Below, piece after piece: positions 54,003 through 62,951 of a stretch of 64,000 bases of DNA (position 1 is its first letter; each line of letters begins with the position of its first letter). Both the position numbers and the translations under genes were made by a program. The notes beneath the pieces are model-generated. The model ran no database searches and was not told the origin of the DNA. It was given only the letters and a program-made list of their open reading frames with translations. The DNA is from Mesorhizobium wenxiniae (GTDB lineage Bacteria; Pseudomonadota; Alphaproteobacteria; Rhizobiales; Rhizobiaceae): assembly GCF_002284535.1 (NCBI RefSeq), contig NZ_NPKH01000014.1:62001-126000 (forward strand), read 5' to 3'.

Positions 54003-54032
54003 GCTGGTTCCATTACCCAGGATAAAAAAATG
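54003..54032 (+). ncRNA. preQ1-I-type riboswitch overlapping the start codon
   Basis: CTGG (54004-54007) pairs with CCAG (54017-54020); the loop reads TTC-CATT-AC, and the 3' tail GATAAAAAAATG is A-rich. CATT (54011-54014) is complementary to AATG (54029-54032), giving the pseudoknot of the preQ1 class I aptamer, with the AUG start codon inside it and AGGA (54019-54022) as ribosome site in the stem. The GGTTC...ACCC...AUAAAAAA layout matches the known aptamer. Ligand binding should hide the ribosome site and start codon. Confidence 0.82.
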
Positions 54033-54710
54033 AGTTTTTTCTCCCGATACCTGCCCTTTGTTGCGGCCATGGCGCTTGTCGTGGTGGCGTCGAACATCCT
54101 TGTGCAGTTCCCGCTGCAAGGTGCGATCGGCGGCTTGTCGCTGGCCGACATTCTGACCTGGGGCGCCTTCACCTATCCCTTCTCCTTCCTGGTCACCGAC
54201 CTTGCCAACCGCCGCTACGGCCCGGCCGTGGCGCGCCGGATCGTGTTTGTCGGCTTCACGGCGGCGGTGATCTGCTCGGTCGTGATCCCGCCCTTGCTGT
54301 TCCGCTACGGTCTGATCGAGTTCGAAACGGCCGCCGACCGGCTGGTGCGCATTGCGGCGGCTTCCGGCACCGCGTTCCTGATCGCGCAACTGCTCGACGT
54401 GACCGTGTTCAATCGGCTGCGCCGGCAGAGCTGGTGGCGGGCGCCGATCGTCGGCACGCTGGTCGGCTCGGTGTTCGACACCGCCGTGTTCTTCACCGTC
54501 GCCTTTTCAGCGGCCTTCGCCTTTGCCGGCCCGAACGATGGCTTCGCGCTTGAAACCGCGCCGCTGATGGGCGTGCTGCCGGTCGAGACCATGCGCTGGG
54601 TGTCATGGGCGCTCGGCGACCTCGGCGTGAAGCTGATCATCGCCGTGGTGGCGCTGATCCCCTACCGGCTGCTTGCCGCCCGCTGGAGCCAGCCGGCACT
54701 GGCGGCATAG
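54030..54710 (+). CDS. yhhQ: Queuosine-precursor transporter (YhhQ/DUF165)
   Basis: A 226-residue inner-membrane protein with about six helices; NILVQFPLQG, the WGAFTYPFSFLVTDLANRRY block and GVLPVETMRWVSWALGDLGVK are typical of YhhQ (vut_1), which imports preQ0 or preQ1. A preQ1-type aptamer covers its ribosome site and start codon, which independently supports this substrate. A family-D palindrome follows the stop. Confidence 0.92.
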   Translation: MSFFSRYLPFVAAMALVVVASNILVQFPLQGAIGGLSLADILTWGAFTYPFSFLVTDLANRRYGPAVARRIVFVGFTAAVICSVVIPPLLFRYGLIEFETAADRLVRIAAASGTAFLIAQLLDVTVFNRLRRQSWWRAPIVGTLVGSVFDTAVFFTVAFSAAFAFAGPNDGFALETAPLMGVLPVETMRWVSWALGDLGVKLIIAVVALIPYRLLAARWSQPALAA

Positions 54711-54711
54711 A

Positions 54712-54757
54712 CCATGATCCCTGAGAGTGGGTGCCGGTTTTCGGAAAAGATCATGCT
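54712..54757. repeat. Palindromic repeat family D, copy 4
   Basis: CCATGATCCCTGAGAGTG and CGGTTTTCGGAAAAGATCATG form the hairpin; it lies between yhhQ and the spermidine-synthase-like gene, whose start codon follows 15 bases later in another ATGATCCC word. Confidence 0.8.
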
Positions 54758-54772
54758 CACAGGGTCTCGAGC

Positions 54773-55447
54773 ATGATCCCATGGGTCCAGCTCGATAGCG
54801 CGAATACGCCTGACGGCGACCACGAGCTTCGCCTGAAACAACGCGGCGCCGAATTCTCGATCATGCTCGGCTCGAACGAGTTGATGAACAGCCGCCTCAG
54901 CGGCTCCGAGGAAGCGCTGGCCAGGCTGTCCTGCCAAAGGATTGCCGGCCGGCGGCAGCCGAAAATCCTGATCGGCGGGCTGGGCATGGGCTTCACGCTG
55001 CGCGCCGCCCTTGCCGAGCTTGGCGCCGATGCCGGCATTGTTGTCGCCGAGTTGGTACCCGCCGTCGTGGCGTGGGCGCGCGGCCCGATGGCCTCGGTGT
55101 TCGGTGGCTGTCTCGACGATCCGCGCGTGACCGTTCGCGAGGCGGATGTCGGACGGCTCATCAAGTTGGACGTGGCAACCTATGACGCCATCCTGCTCGA
55201 CGTCGACAATGGGCCGGAAGGGATTGTCCACGGGGCCAATGACGCTCTTTACAGTATAGCCGGGTTGAACAGAGCGAGAGCAGCGCTCAAGCCCGGCGGC
55301 GTGCTGGCGGTCTGGTCGCAGGGGCCCGACAGCGGCTTTACCCGCAGACTCGAGCAGACGGGCTTCTCGGTCGAGGAAGTTAGGGTCCGCGCCAATGGCA
55401 AGCGCGGCGCCCGCCACGTCATCTGGATCGCGACCAACGAGCAATAG
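54773..55447 (+). CDS. Spermidine-synthase-like protein
   Basis: A 224-residue Rossmann-fold protein with SAM-type loop KILIGGLGMGFTLRAALAEL, ELVPAVVAWARGPM and YDAILLDVDNGPEG. It lacks the N-terminal beta domain of true polyamine aminopropyltransferases and no SpeD gene is near, so it may be a methyltransferase-like relative. The start at 54773 opens on MIPWVQLDSA; the upstream frame is repeat DNA. Confidence 0.8.
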   Translation: MIPWVQLDSANTPDGDHELRLKQRGAEFSIMLGSNELMNSRLSGSEEALARLSCQRIAGRRQPKILIGGLGMGFTLRAALAELGADAGIVVAELVPAVVAWARGPMASVFGGCLDDPRVTVREADVGRLIKLDVATYDAILLDVDNGPEGIVHGANDALYSIAGLNRARAALKPGGVLAVWSQGPDSGFTRRLEQTGFSVEEVRVRANGKRGARHVIWIATNEQ

Positions 55448-55530
55448 GCCGAATTCTCTTTGCGAAGCTGCGAACATCGAAGAGCTCGAGACGGCAGCCT
55501 CGCCATCAGCCAATCGCCGGCCGCACGTTC

Positions 55531-56559
55531 TCAATCCTCGTGCAGCACAAATTCCAGATAGAGATTACGCTGTAGCATCGAGTGGTTGTCGTCCGAGATC
55601 AGCGACACCATCAGTGCGCCGTCGTCGCGGGTCCAGACGTCGAGCCCTTCCATATTGTCGATCTGGTAGGCCATGTCGGCTTCCATCAGCACCGGCCCGT
55701 CGGCAACGGCGCCCTTCTCGACGCTTTCGCCATAGATGCGCCTCAGCCGCATCTTGACCCCGCCAGCCATCGAAAAGCTGCGCTCCAAAAGCAAGAGGTC
55801 GCCGTCCGGCAGGAATGCGCCGTCGGTAATGTCGAAATTGCCGTTGCGCTTGACGGTGAAGACACCCTTGTGCGGCCCTCCGATAACAGCCGCATAGATG
55901 TTGCCGGCCGTGTCGAGGCTCTTCTCCGACACCACGACCAGCCCGCCTTGGTGCTGGCCGTTAGGATGGGCGTGGGTGACGGCCTCAAAGCCGCGATTCA
56001 GGCGGAGTTCCCAGGCTGGAATCAGGGAATCCAATTGCTTGAACGGCGGCTCCATATCGTGCGGGTCGATCTTGAACTGGGAAACACGGTGGTTGCGCTC
56101 GAAGCCGACCGTGGCAATGCCACCCTTGACCGCAAGGCCTTCGGCGTCGACCTTCCATTTCTTTTCGATCAGGCCCGCCTCGTCGACCATCTGCTGCATG
56201 CGGAAATTCCGCATGCCCGATGGGCGCTTGTCCGCATCATGGGTAACCGTGCCGAAGAACCAGAAACCGGTGTCGGCGACGCCGATGAAATCACTGCCGG
56301 GCTTGAGGAAGCGAAACGCCGACAAAGCGCCGAAATCGCGTGACGGCGAGGTCATTTCCAGCCCGCCGACGAATTCGAGCGGGCCGAACCGCTTTTCGTC
56401 ACGGCCGATATGAAACCGGTCTATCAGCCGTGCCGAGATTTCGATCGGCTCGACCGAAACGCTGCCCGCGGCGATGCAAGGCGACAGGGCGATGCCGGCA
56501 ACGAACAGCGCTGTGACGGCGAAAAGCGTCTGCCGAAAGCCGCCCCGCGAAAAAATCAT
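55531..56559 (-). CDS. Esterase-like phytase-family exported protein
   Basis: A 342-residue protein with a signal peptide ([20 protein letters not shown]) and a beta-propeller-like domain: [51 protein letters not shown] and [20 protein letters not shown]. These blocks mark the esterase-like-activity-of-phytase family, common in rhizobia downstream of cobT. Activity untested. Its start overlaps the cobT stop by four bases. Confidence 0.85.
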   Translation of the reverse strand: MIFSRGGFRQTLFAVTALFVAGIALSPCIAAGSVSVEPIEISARLIDRFHIGRDEKRFGPLEFVGGLEMTSPSRDFGALSAFRFLKPGSDFIGVADTGFWFFGTVTHDADKRPSGMRNFRMQQMVDEAGLIEKKWKVDAEGLAVKGGIATVGFERNHRVSQFKIDPHDMEPPFKQLDSLIPAWELRLNRGFEAVTHAHPNGQHQGGLVVVSEKSLDTAGNIYAAVIGGPHKGVFTVKRNGNFDITDGAFLPDGDLLLLERSFSMAGGVKMRLRRIYGESVEKGAVADGPVLMEADMAYQIDNMEGLDVWTRDDGALMVSLISDDNHSMLQRNLYLEFVLHED

Positions 56560-58457
56560 CCGGCGCGCCGCATGCCGCCGTGTCGCGTGTCCCGCGTACT
56601 TTCCTCGCCAAACAGTGAGGCCAGTTGCTCGGTCATGGCGCCGGCCAGTTCCTCGGCATCGACGATGGTGACGGCGCGGCGATAGTAGCGGGTAACATCG
56701 TGGCCGATGCCGATGGCCAAAAGCTCGACCGGCGAGCGCGTCTCGATCAGTTCGATCACCGCGCGCAGATGCCGTTCGAGATAGTTGCCCGGATTAACCG
56801 ACAGCGTCGAATCGTCGACCGGCGCGCCGTCCGAGATCATCATCAGGATCTTGCGTTGCTCCGGCCGGGCGATCAGGCGGTTGTGCGCCCACAGCAGCGC
56901 CTCGCCGTCGATATTTTCCTTGAGCAGGCCCTCGCGCATCATCAGCCCGAGATTGCGGCGCGCCCGTCGCCACGGATGGTCGGCGGATTTGTAGATGATG
57001 TGGCGCAGGTCGTTGAGCCGGCCGGGATTCGGCGGCTTGCCTTCCTTCAGCCATTTCTCGCGTGCTTGCCCGCCCTTCCAGGCGCGGGTGGTGAAGCCGA
57101 GGATCTCGACCGAGACGCCGCAGCGTTCCAGCGTGCGCGCCAGAATGTCGGCGCAGGTGGCGGCGACCGTGATCGGCCGGCCGCGCATCGAGCCCGAATT
57201 GTCGAGCACCAGCGTCACCACCGTGTCGCGGAATTTGGTGTCACGTTCCTGCTTGAAGGACAGCGGCTGCATCGGATCGATGACGACGCGCACCAGCCGC
57301 GCCGGATCGAGATAACCCTCTTCGAGATCGAAATCCCAGGACCGGTTCTGCTGCGCCATCAGGCGGCGCTGCAGCCGGTTTGCCAGCCGGCCGACGACGC
57401 CGGAAAGGTTGGCAAGTTGCTTGTCGAGAAAGGCCCGCAGCCGATCCAGCTCTTCCTCTTCGCACAGGTCCTCCGCACCCACCGTCTCGTCGAAGGCGGT
57501 GGTGAAGACCTTGTAGTCGATCTCCTTCGACAGATTGGTGAAGGGATTGTCGTTGCGGCGCGCCTCGCCGGGCGTCTCGGCATCGGCGTCGTCATCGTCG
57601 GACAGGTCGTCGGCGGTGGCATCGGATGCCTCAGTCTCGGCCGATTGCTCGTCGTCGGACGACGCTTCGGTGTCGTCGGACTGCGATTGCTCGGAGCCGG
57701 AATCGTCCTCGCCGCCCTCCTCACTCTGCTCCTCGCCCTGCGGCTGGTTGTCGTCGTTGTCCTCTGAGTCTTCCGTCTCCTGGTCGTCGCCGAGTTCCTC
57801 GGCCATTTCCATGGAAGCCAGCATCTCGCGCACGACACGGGCGAAAGCCTGCTGGTCGTCGAGCTTGGCCGACAGCCCGTTGAGATCGGCGCTGGCCTTC
57901 TCCTCGACCCACGGACGCCAGAGATCGACCAGCCGCTCGCCGCTCTTTGGCACGGTGCGGCCGGTCAGCTTTTCACGCACCATCAAGGCTAGCGCTTCCT
58001 CGATCGGCGCGTCGGCCTTGTCCTTGACGTCGATAAGGTTGGCTCTGGCGTATTTGTCCTCGAGCATCGAGCCGATATTGTCGGCCACACCTTGCATGGC
58101 GCGGGAGCCGATCGCCTCGACGCGGGCCTGCTCGACCGCATCGTAGATGGCGCGGGCCTGCTTGCCTTCCGGCGCCAGCCGAGTGTGGATGCGCGTGTCG
58201 TGACAGGCGCGCTTCAACGCCATGGAATCGCCGAGCCCGCGGGTGATGGCGATATCGGCCTTCGACGCCTTTTTCGGAAGTTCAGGCAGCCGGGCGCGGC
58301 TGCCGGCCAGCGCCGGCCGATCCTTGGCGAAACCGACTTCGAGGTCCTTGTCGCCGGCAATCGCGCGCATGCAGACGGTGACGGCGCGCTTGAAGCTGTC
58401 AGCTTCAGAACCCGTCTTCGACTTGTTGCGCGTGTTGTCGCCCGGACCCGCCATCAT
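56556..58457 (-). CDS. cobT: Cobaltochelatase subunit CobT
   Basis: This 633-residue aerobic cobalamin-pathway protein combines an N-terminal helical part, a very acidic middle (about 220-310, many Asp/Glu/Ser) and a C-terminal von Willebrand domain with [21 protein letters not shown] and [14 protein letters not shown]. With CobS and CobN it inserts Co2+ into hydrogenobyrinate diamide. Normally cobS and cobT abut; here a 456-bp gene separates them. Confidence 0.95.
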   Translation of the reverse strand: MMAGPGDNTRNKSKTGSEADSFKRAVTVCMRAIAGDKDLEVGFAKDRPALAGSRARLPELPKKASKADIAITRGLGDSMALKRACHDTRIHTRLAPEGKQARAIYDAVEQARVEAIGSRAMQGVADNIGSMLEDKYARANLIDVKDKADAPIEEALALMVREKLTGRTVPKSGERLVDLWRPWVEEKASADLNGLSAKLDDQQAFARVVREMLASMEMAEELGDDQETEDSEDNDDNQPQGEEQSEEGGEDDSGSEQSQSDDTEASSDDEQSAETEASDATADDLSDDDDADAETPGEARRNDNPFTNLSKEIDYKVFTTAFDETVGAEDLCEEEELDRLRAFLDKQLANLSGVVGRLANRLQRRLMAQQNRSWDFDLEEGYLDPARLVRVVIDPMQPLSFKQERDTKFRDTVVTLVLDNSGSMRGRPITVAATCADILARTLERCGVSVEILGFTTRAWKGGQAREKWLKEGKPPNPGRLNDLRHIIYKSADHPWRRARRNLGLMMREGLLKENIDGEALLWAHNRLIARPEQRKILMMISDGAPVDDSTLSVNPGNYLERHLRAVIELIETRSPVELLAIGIGHDVTRYYRRAVTIVDAEELAGAMTEQLASLFGEESTRDTRHGGMRRAG

Positions 58458-58463
58458 ACATCT

Positions 58464-58919
58464 CTATTTTGCTGCCGGCTGCTGGCCAAATTGAGCGCGA
58501 AGGTGGCCGACAACCTCTTCCACCGAGATCGTAAAGTAGCCTCCTTTCCCGCTGTCATATGCATGTCTCCACAGACTGTATCCGTTGTCAAAACCATTAG
58601 GAATCGAACCGATCCGTTCAAGTTCAATTACACTTTTTCTCAGCGCGTCGGCGGCTACAGGAAGGTGGGGGACAGTTGGTAGCTGCTTGCCGCCATTCGG
58701 AATTGGAGCGTCGGTAACTGAGACCGATACGATCGGCTGGCTTTCGCCATCGAAGTTATCGACTGCGCCAACGATTAACCGCGATGATACCGGTGTCGCG
58801 CCGCGATAAGTCCAAATTTGCCCGGCTTTGAATGGTTCATCCTGGGCCATAGCCGCCTGACAGATACCAAAGCAGAAGATTGAAAAACTCCATAGGAATA
58901 TCCGGAGGATCGTTCCCAT
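58464..58919 (-). CDS. Exported protein of unknown function between cobS and cobT
   Basis: A 151-residue protein with a signal peptide (ILRIFLWSFSIFCFGICQAA, cleavage after AMA) and mature part DEPFKAGQIWTYRGATPVSS. It has no family I recognise. Base composition is visibly more AT-rich than the flanking cob genes, suggesting later arrival. It stops six bases before the cobT start and begins ten bases after the cobS stop, so it fits the operon without disrupting it. The start at 58919 opens the signal peptide. Confidence 0.7.
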   Translation of the reverse strand: MGTILRIFLWSFSIFCFGICQAAMAQDEPFKAGQIWTYRGATPVSSRLIVGAVDNFDGESQPIVSVSVTDAPIPNGGKQLPTVPHLPVAADALRKSVIELERIGSIPNGFDNGYSLWRHAYDSGKGGYFTISVEEVVGHLRAQFGQQPAAK

Positions 58920-58929
58920 GGGATCGGTG

Positions 58930-59916
58930 TTACCCCAGCACCACATTGGCGGCCGATTCGGGCAGATCCTGGCCGAAAGCGCGCTGGTAGAACTCGGCAA
59001 CGAGCGAGCGTTCCAGCTCGTCGCACTTGTTGAGGAAGGTCAGCCTGAACGCCATGCCGATATCGCCGAAGATCTCGGCATTCTCGGCCCAGGTGATGAC
59101 CGTGCGCGGGCTCATGACAGTCGACAGGTCGCCGTTGATGAAGGCCGAACGCGTCATGTCGGCGACACGCACCATCTTGTTGACGATCTCCTTGCCCTTG
59201 CTGTCGCGATAGTGCTTGGCCTTGGCCAGCACGATGTTCACCTCATTGTCGTGCGGCAGATAGTTCAGCGTGGTGACGATCGACCAGCGATCCATCTGCG
59301 CCTGGTTGATCTGCTGGGTGCCGTGATAGAGGCCGGTGGTGTCGCCGAGACCGACGGTGTTGGCGGTGGAGAACAGCCGGAACGCCGGATGCGGGCGGAT
59401 GACCCGGCTCTGGTCGAGCAGCGTCAGCCGGCCGGACGACTCCAGCACGCGCTGGATGACGAACATCACGTCCGGACGGCCGGCATCGTACTCGTCGAAG
59501 CAGAGTGCGACATTGTGCTGGTAGGCCCAGGGCAGGATGCCGTCGCGGAATTCGGTGATCTGCAGCCCTTCCTTGACGACGATGGCGTCCTTGCCGACGA
59601 GGTCGATACGGCTGACATGGCTGTCGAGATTGACGCGCACCATAGGCCAGTTGAGACGGGCGGCGACCTGCTCGATATGCGTCGACTTGCCGGTGCCGTG
59701 ATAGCCCGACACCATGACGCGGCGGTTGTAGGCAAAGCCGGCGAGGATCGCCATCGTCGTGTTCTTGTCGAACAGATAGTCGGGATCGATGTCGGGCACA
59801 TGCTCGCTCGTCACCGAATAGGCCGGCACCACCATCTTGGACTCGAAGCCAAATTTCTCCTTCACCGACACGGTGCTGTCGGGCAGGTTGGCGATGTCGC
59901 GATCGACCTTGTTCAT
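58930..59916 (-). CDS. cobS: Cobaltochelatase ATPase subunit CobS
   Basis: A 328-residue AAA+ ATPase with N-terminal [20 protein letters not shown], Walker [14 protein letters not shown], Walker [13 protein letters not shown] and sensor region [20 protein letters not shown]. It forms a ring that drives CobN in cobalt insertion. ATG 59916 is preferred to GTG 59934 because it matches the conserved CobS N-terminus. Confidence 0.95.
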   Translation of the reverse strand: MNKVDRDIANLPDSTVSVKEKFGFESKMVVPAYSVTSEHVPDIDPDYLFDKNTTMAILAGFAYNRRVMVSGYHGTGKSTHIEQVAARLNWPMVRVNLDSHVSRIDLVGKDAIVVKEGLQITEFRDGILPWAYQHNVALCFDEYDAGRPDVMFVIQRVLESSGRLTLLDQSRVIRPHPAFRLFSTANTVGLGDTTGLYHGTQQINQAQMDRWSIVTTLNYLPHDNEVNIVLAKAKHYRDSKGKEIVNKMVRVADMTRSAFINGDLSTVMSPRTVITWAENAEIFGDIGMAFRLTFLNKCDELERSLVAEFYQRAFGQDLPESAANVVLG

Positions 59917-59990
59917 CTTTATCAACGTCTCCACGGGCGAACGCCGCGTTTCGCCGGCAATCGATTTTGTTCGGGGGCGGTCTTAGAGCC

Positions 59991-60017
59991 TTTTCCAACC
60001 TTATGAAAGTTGGAAAA
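59991..60017. repeat. Short hairpin between the J-domain gene and cobS
   Basis: TTTTCCAAC and GTTGGAAAA are exact complements around nine bases. There is no strong U-run on the minus strand, so it is not a clear terminator. Confidence 0.5.
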
Positions 60018-60038
60018 CGACACGAACCGAATGGTCGC

Positions 60039-60659
60039 TCAGCACAATCCTGCCTGCTTGAGCACACGATAGGCCTGGAGCACATCGCGGAACCGGTCTT
60101 CCGAACCTCTGTCGCCGCCATTCGCATCCGGATGGTGGCGTTTCACCAGTTCCTTATAACGCGCCTTGATATCCTTGCCAGTCGCCTTTGTATCAAGGCC
60201 AAGCGTTTCCAGCGCCTTGGCCTCAAGCGGCTTGGCCTTGCGCTCCCGCGCTTCGCGCGGATCCTTCGGGCCTTTGAACAGGTCGAACGGATCGCGCATG
60301 CGGTTGTAGTAGCCGGCGCGGCCGGAACGCTGCTGGGCGAAATCGGGCGAGGAGCGCGTCGAGGCGCCGTTGACGCCCATCTTCCAGGTTGGCCTGTGGC
60401 CGGTCATCGCTTCCTTCTGGAAGCGGGCGATCTCGGTATCGGGGACACCGGAGAAATAATTGAAGCCCTTATTGTACTCGCGCACATGATCGAAGCAGAA
60501 CTGGAAATATTCGCCCTCCTTCATGCGCCCGACCGGCGCGCGATGGGTGCCGGCCTCCTTGCAACCGTCCCATTGGCAGATCGGCGAGCGCGACTTCAGC
60601 TCCGCATCCTTCTCCGGGCGGATGCGAATTTTTTCGAAATATTTGGGGTACGGTTTCAT
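60039..60659 (-). CDS. J-domain protein (DnaJ-class co-chaperone)
   Basis: A 206-residue protein with an N-terminal domain carrying possible metal ligands (CQWDGCKEAGTHRAP and CFDH) and a C-terminal J domain (about 150-205) with the essential HPD in LVKRHHPDANGG. The J domain at the C-terminus is unusual among co-chaperones but conserved for this rhizobial protein next to cobS and bolA. Partner DnaK is inferred. Confidence 0.9.
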   Translation of the reverse strand: MKPYPKYFEKIRIRPEKDAELKSRSPICQWDGCKEAGTHRAPVGRMKEGEYFQFCFDHVREYNKGFNYFSGVPDTEIARFQKEAMTGHRPTWKMGVNGASTRSSPDFAQQRSGRAGYYNRMRDPFDLFKGPKDPREARERKAKPLEAKALETLGLDTKATGKDIKARYKELVKRHHPDANGGDRGSEDRFRDVLQAYRVLKQAGLC

Positions 60660-60860
60660 CTCACCCATTTATGGGCTGTTCGCTGGTGCGAAACAAGAAT
60701 TGACATTTTTGCAATGATCGCCCTAACCGCTGAATCGGGGCATAAAGCGGGCGATCGGCGAATTTTGTCGCGGCGACGGTACCGCGCTTCCTTCCGGACG
60801 CGCAAAGGGCGCCGATTTTCGAGGGTCATGCGCCCGTATATGTGGTGAAGGGAAGTACGA

Positions 60861-61163
60861 ATGTCCATACAGTCAACGATGGAAGGCAAGTTGAAGAAGG
60901 CGTTCTCGCCGGAGCGGCTGGTGATCATCAACGAAAGCCATCTGCATGCCGGCCATCACCATCAGGATTCCGACCATCACGGCACTTATGACGGCACCGG
61001 CGAGACGCATTTCCGCGTCCGCATCGTCTCCTCAGCCTTTGCCGGCATGAGCCGAATCGAGCGCCATCGCGCGGTCAACGCATTGCTGGCCGACGAGCTG
61101 AATGCTGGTGTCCACGCGCTGGCGATCGAGCCGGCCGCGCCGGACGAAAAGACCAGGTGGTAG
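60861..61163 (+). CDS. bolA: BolA-family protein
   Basis: A 100-residue protein with the BolA fold: NESHLHAGHHHQDSDHHG, THFRVRIVSSAFAGMSRIER, HRAVNALLADEL. The conserved His residues bind [2Fe-2S] with monothiol glutaredoxins. The His-rich loop is longer than in E. coli BolA. It is divergent from the J-domain gene. Confidence 0.93.
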   Translation: MSIQSTMEGKLKKAFSPERLVIINESHLHAGHHHQDSDHHGTYDGTGETHFRVRIVSSAFAGMSRIERHRAVNALLADELNAGVHALAIEPAAPDEKTRW

Positions 61164-61166
61164 GCT

Positions 61167-61973
61167 TCAGCCGAGCGCCGCCTTCAGGAAAGTCATCACT
61201 GCACGGGTCAAGGTGTCTCCTTCGCCGAAGTCGCGGTTGATCGACATGTGCGAATAAGCGCTGCCGTCGAACAGTGTCACCTCCGTTCCGGTCGCCCGCA
61301 GGCGCTCGGCGAAGGCCCGTGAGGCCGCCGCACGACCCGATGCGCGCGAATAGGCGATAAAGGTCGGCGGATGTTTGCGGCTCCCGACATGGGTCGCAGG
61401 CGACAGCACGCGCCACTGCGACGGGTCGGGAAAGGCCCGGGCATAGGCCGGTGTCATGCCGCCGCTCCTCGCAAGCGCCTCCAGATCATAGGCCCTGGTA
61501 TCGTTCAGAACCAGCGCCGCGACGCCGGGCAGACCGCCGCGCAGCCCGGTCAGTGCGGCGAGATGGCTGCCGGCCGAATGGCCCATCACCGCTATCCGGT
61601 TCGGATCGCCGCCGTATCTGGCGATGTTGGCGCGCACGTAACGATATGCCTGCTCGACATCGTTGGCCTGGGTGGCGACATCAGCCTTAGGCAGCATCCG
61701 GTAGTCGATCGAGACGAAGCAGAAGCCATTGTCGAGCAGGAAGCGCGGCTTGACGTCGACGTTGGTGCGATTGCCGGCTCGCCAGGCACCGCCATGGATG
61801 AAAAGGACCACAGGCAGGGAGCTAGCGCCAGCGCGCGCGTAGATGTCGAGCCTGGCCGGTCCGTAGTCGAAAGTTTGCGGAGATGGCAAAAGCCGGCGCG
61901 GCGCCGCCGAAGCGCTGGCCGGCAACAAAGCCATCGACATCAAAAGCAGGATTCGCCGATCGATCACCGTCAT
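61167..61973 (-). CDS. Exported alpha/beta-hydrolase (BD-FAE-like esterase)
   Basis: A 268-residue enzyme with a signal peptide (ILLLMSMALLPASASAAPRR), the oxyanion motif FIHGGAWRAG, nucleophile elbow VMGHSAGSHLAAL and catalytic His near YSHMSINRDFG. It belongs to the carboxylesterase/lipase group with N-terminal HGG. Substrate unknown. It converges with bolA. Confidence 0.86.
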   Translation of the reverse strand: MTVIDRRILLLMSMALLPASASAAPRRLLPSPQTFDYGPARLDIYARAGASSLPVVLFIHGGAWRAGNRTNVDVKPRFLLDNGFCFVSIDYRMLPKADVATQANDVEQAYRYVRANIARYGGDPNRIAVMGHSAGSHLAALTGLRGGLPGVAALVLNDTRAYDLEALARSGGMTPAYARAFPDPSQWRVLSPATHVGSRKHPPTFIAYSRASGRAAASRAFAERLRATGTEVTLFDGSAYSHMSINRDFGEGDTLTRAVMTFLKAALG

Positions 61974-62057
61974 CTCCAGACAGCCCAGCCGAAAAGTGCA
62001 CGCCAGCGCTCGAGCGTGCAGTCAAGGATTGGTGAGCCGCGACAGAACCTACCAGAA

Positions 62058-62951
62058 CTAGATGTCACCGGCCGGCCTGATCCTCAGCCTTGCAATCCGG
62101 TTCTTGTCGCGCTTCATGACGACGAAGCGCTTGCCGTGAAAGGTGAACGCCTGCTTCTCGTCCGGGATCAATTGCGTCTCGTGGATGACGAGACCGGCAA
62201 TGGTGGTGGCTTCTTCGTCCGGCAGGTCCCAGGCGAGCGCCCGATTCAGGTCTCGGATCGACACAGTGCCGTCGACGACGACGGAGCCGTCGGCTTCCTG
62301 CTTGACGCCCTGCACGTCGATGTCGTGCTCGTCGGCGATCTCGCCGACGATTTCCTCGATGATGTCCTCCAGCGTCACCAGCCCCTCGACCTCGCCATAC
62401 TCGTCGACGACGACTGCGAAATGCGCCTTGCGACGCAGGAAGGCGTTGAGCTGTTCCTGCAGTGTCGTGGTATCGGGCACGAACCACGGTTTTGAAGCGA
62501 TCTTCATCACGTCGATCTTGGAAAAGTCGTTGCCGACATCGTTCAGCGCGCGCAGCAGGTCCTTGGCATGCAGAACGCCGACGATGTTGTCGAGCGAGCC
62601 CTTCCACAAGGGCATGCGGGTATGCGGGCTCTGCAGGATCTCGCGCACCACCGCTTCCGGCGGATTGTCGGCATTGACCGAGCGCATGTTGGTGCGGTGG
62701 ACCATGACATCGGACACTTCGAGCTCGTCGAGATCGGACAGGCGGCCGATGCGGGCGCGATCCACGCGCACCACCTGGCCGTCGCGCCGAAAATCGTCGA
62801 CGGCGCCTCGCGCTTCATCATGGTTCGAATGCTGCGGCTCGATGCGCTGCAGTTCATAGCCGAAGGCAGCGAGCAGGCGCGCGCGAAAGGCGAAAGCGAG
62901 CAGCCCGAGCCCGGCCAAGACACCAGCGGCAATCCAGCCGGCCTCGTTCAT
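62058..62951 (-). CDS. CBS/CorC_HlyC protein lacking most of the CNNM domain
   Basis: A 297-residue protein: one N-terminal transmembrane helix ([20 protein letters not shown]), then two CBS domains ([49 protein letters not shown]) and a C-terminal CorC_HlyC transporter-associated domain ([18 protein letters not shown]). Rhizobial homologues next to aroB normally have about 430 residues with a four-helix CNNM (DUF21) domain. Here roughly 135 residues are missing while the FGYELQR...EARGAVD junction survives. It starts in the aroB stop (ATGA). Confidence 0.82.
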   Translation of the reverse strand: MNEAGWIAAGVLAGLGLLAFAFRARLLAAFGYELQRIEPQHSNHDEARGAVDDFRRDGQVVRVDRARIGRLSDLDELEVSDVMVHRTNMRSVNADNPPEAVVREILQSPHTRMPLWKGSLDNIVGVLHAKDLLRALNDVGNDFSKIDVMKIASKPWFVPDTTTLQEQLNAFLRRKAHFAVVVDEYGEVEGLVTLEDIIEEIVGEIADEHDIDVQGVKQEADGSVVVDGTVSIRDLNRALAWDLPDEEATTIAGLVIHETQLIPDEKQAFTFHGKRFVVMKRDKNRIARLRIRPAGDI

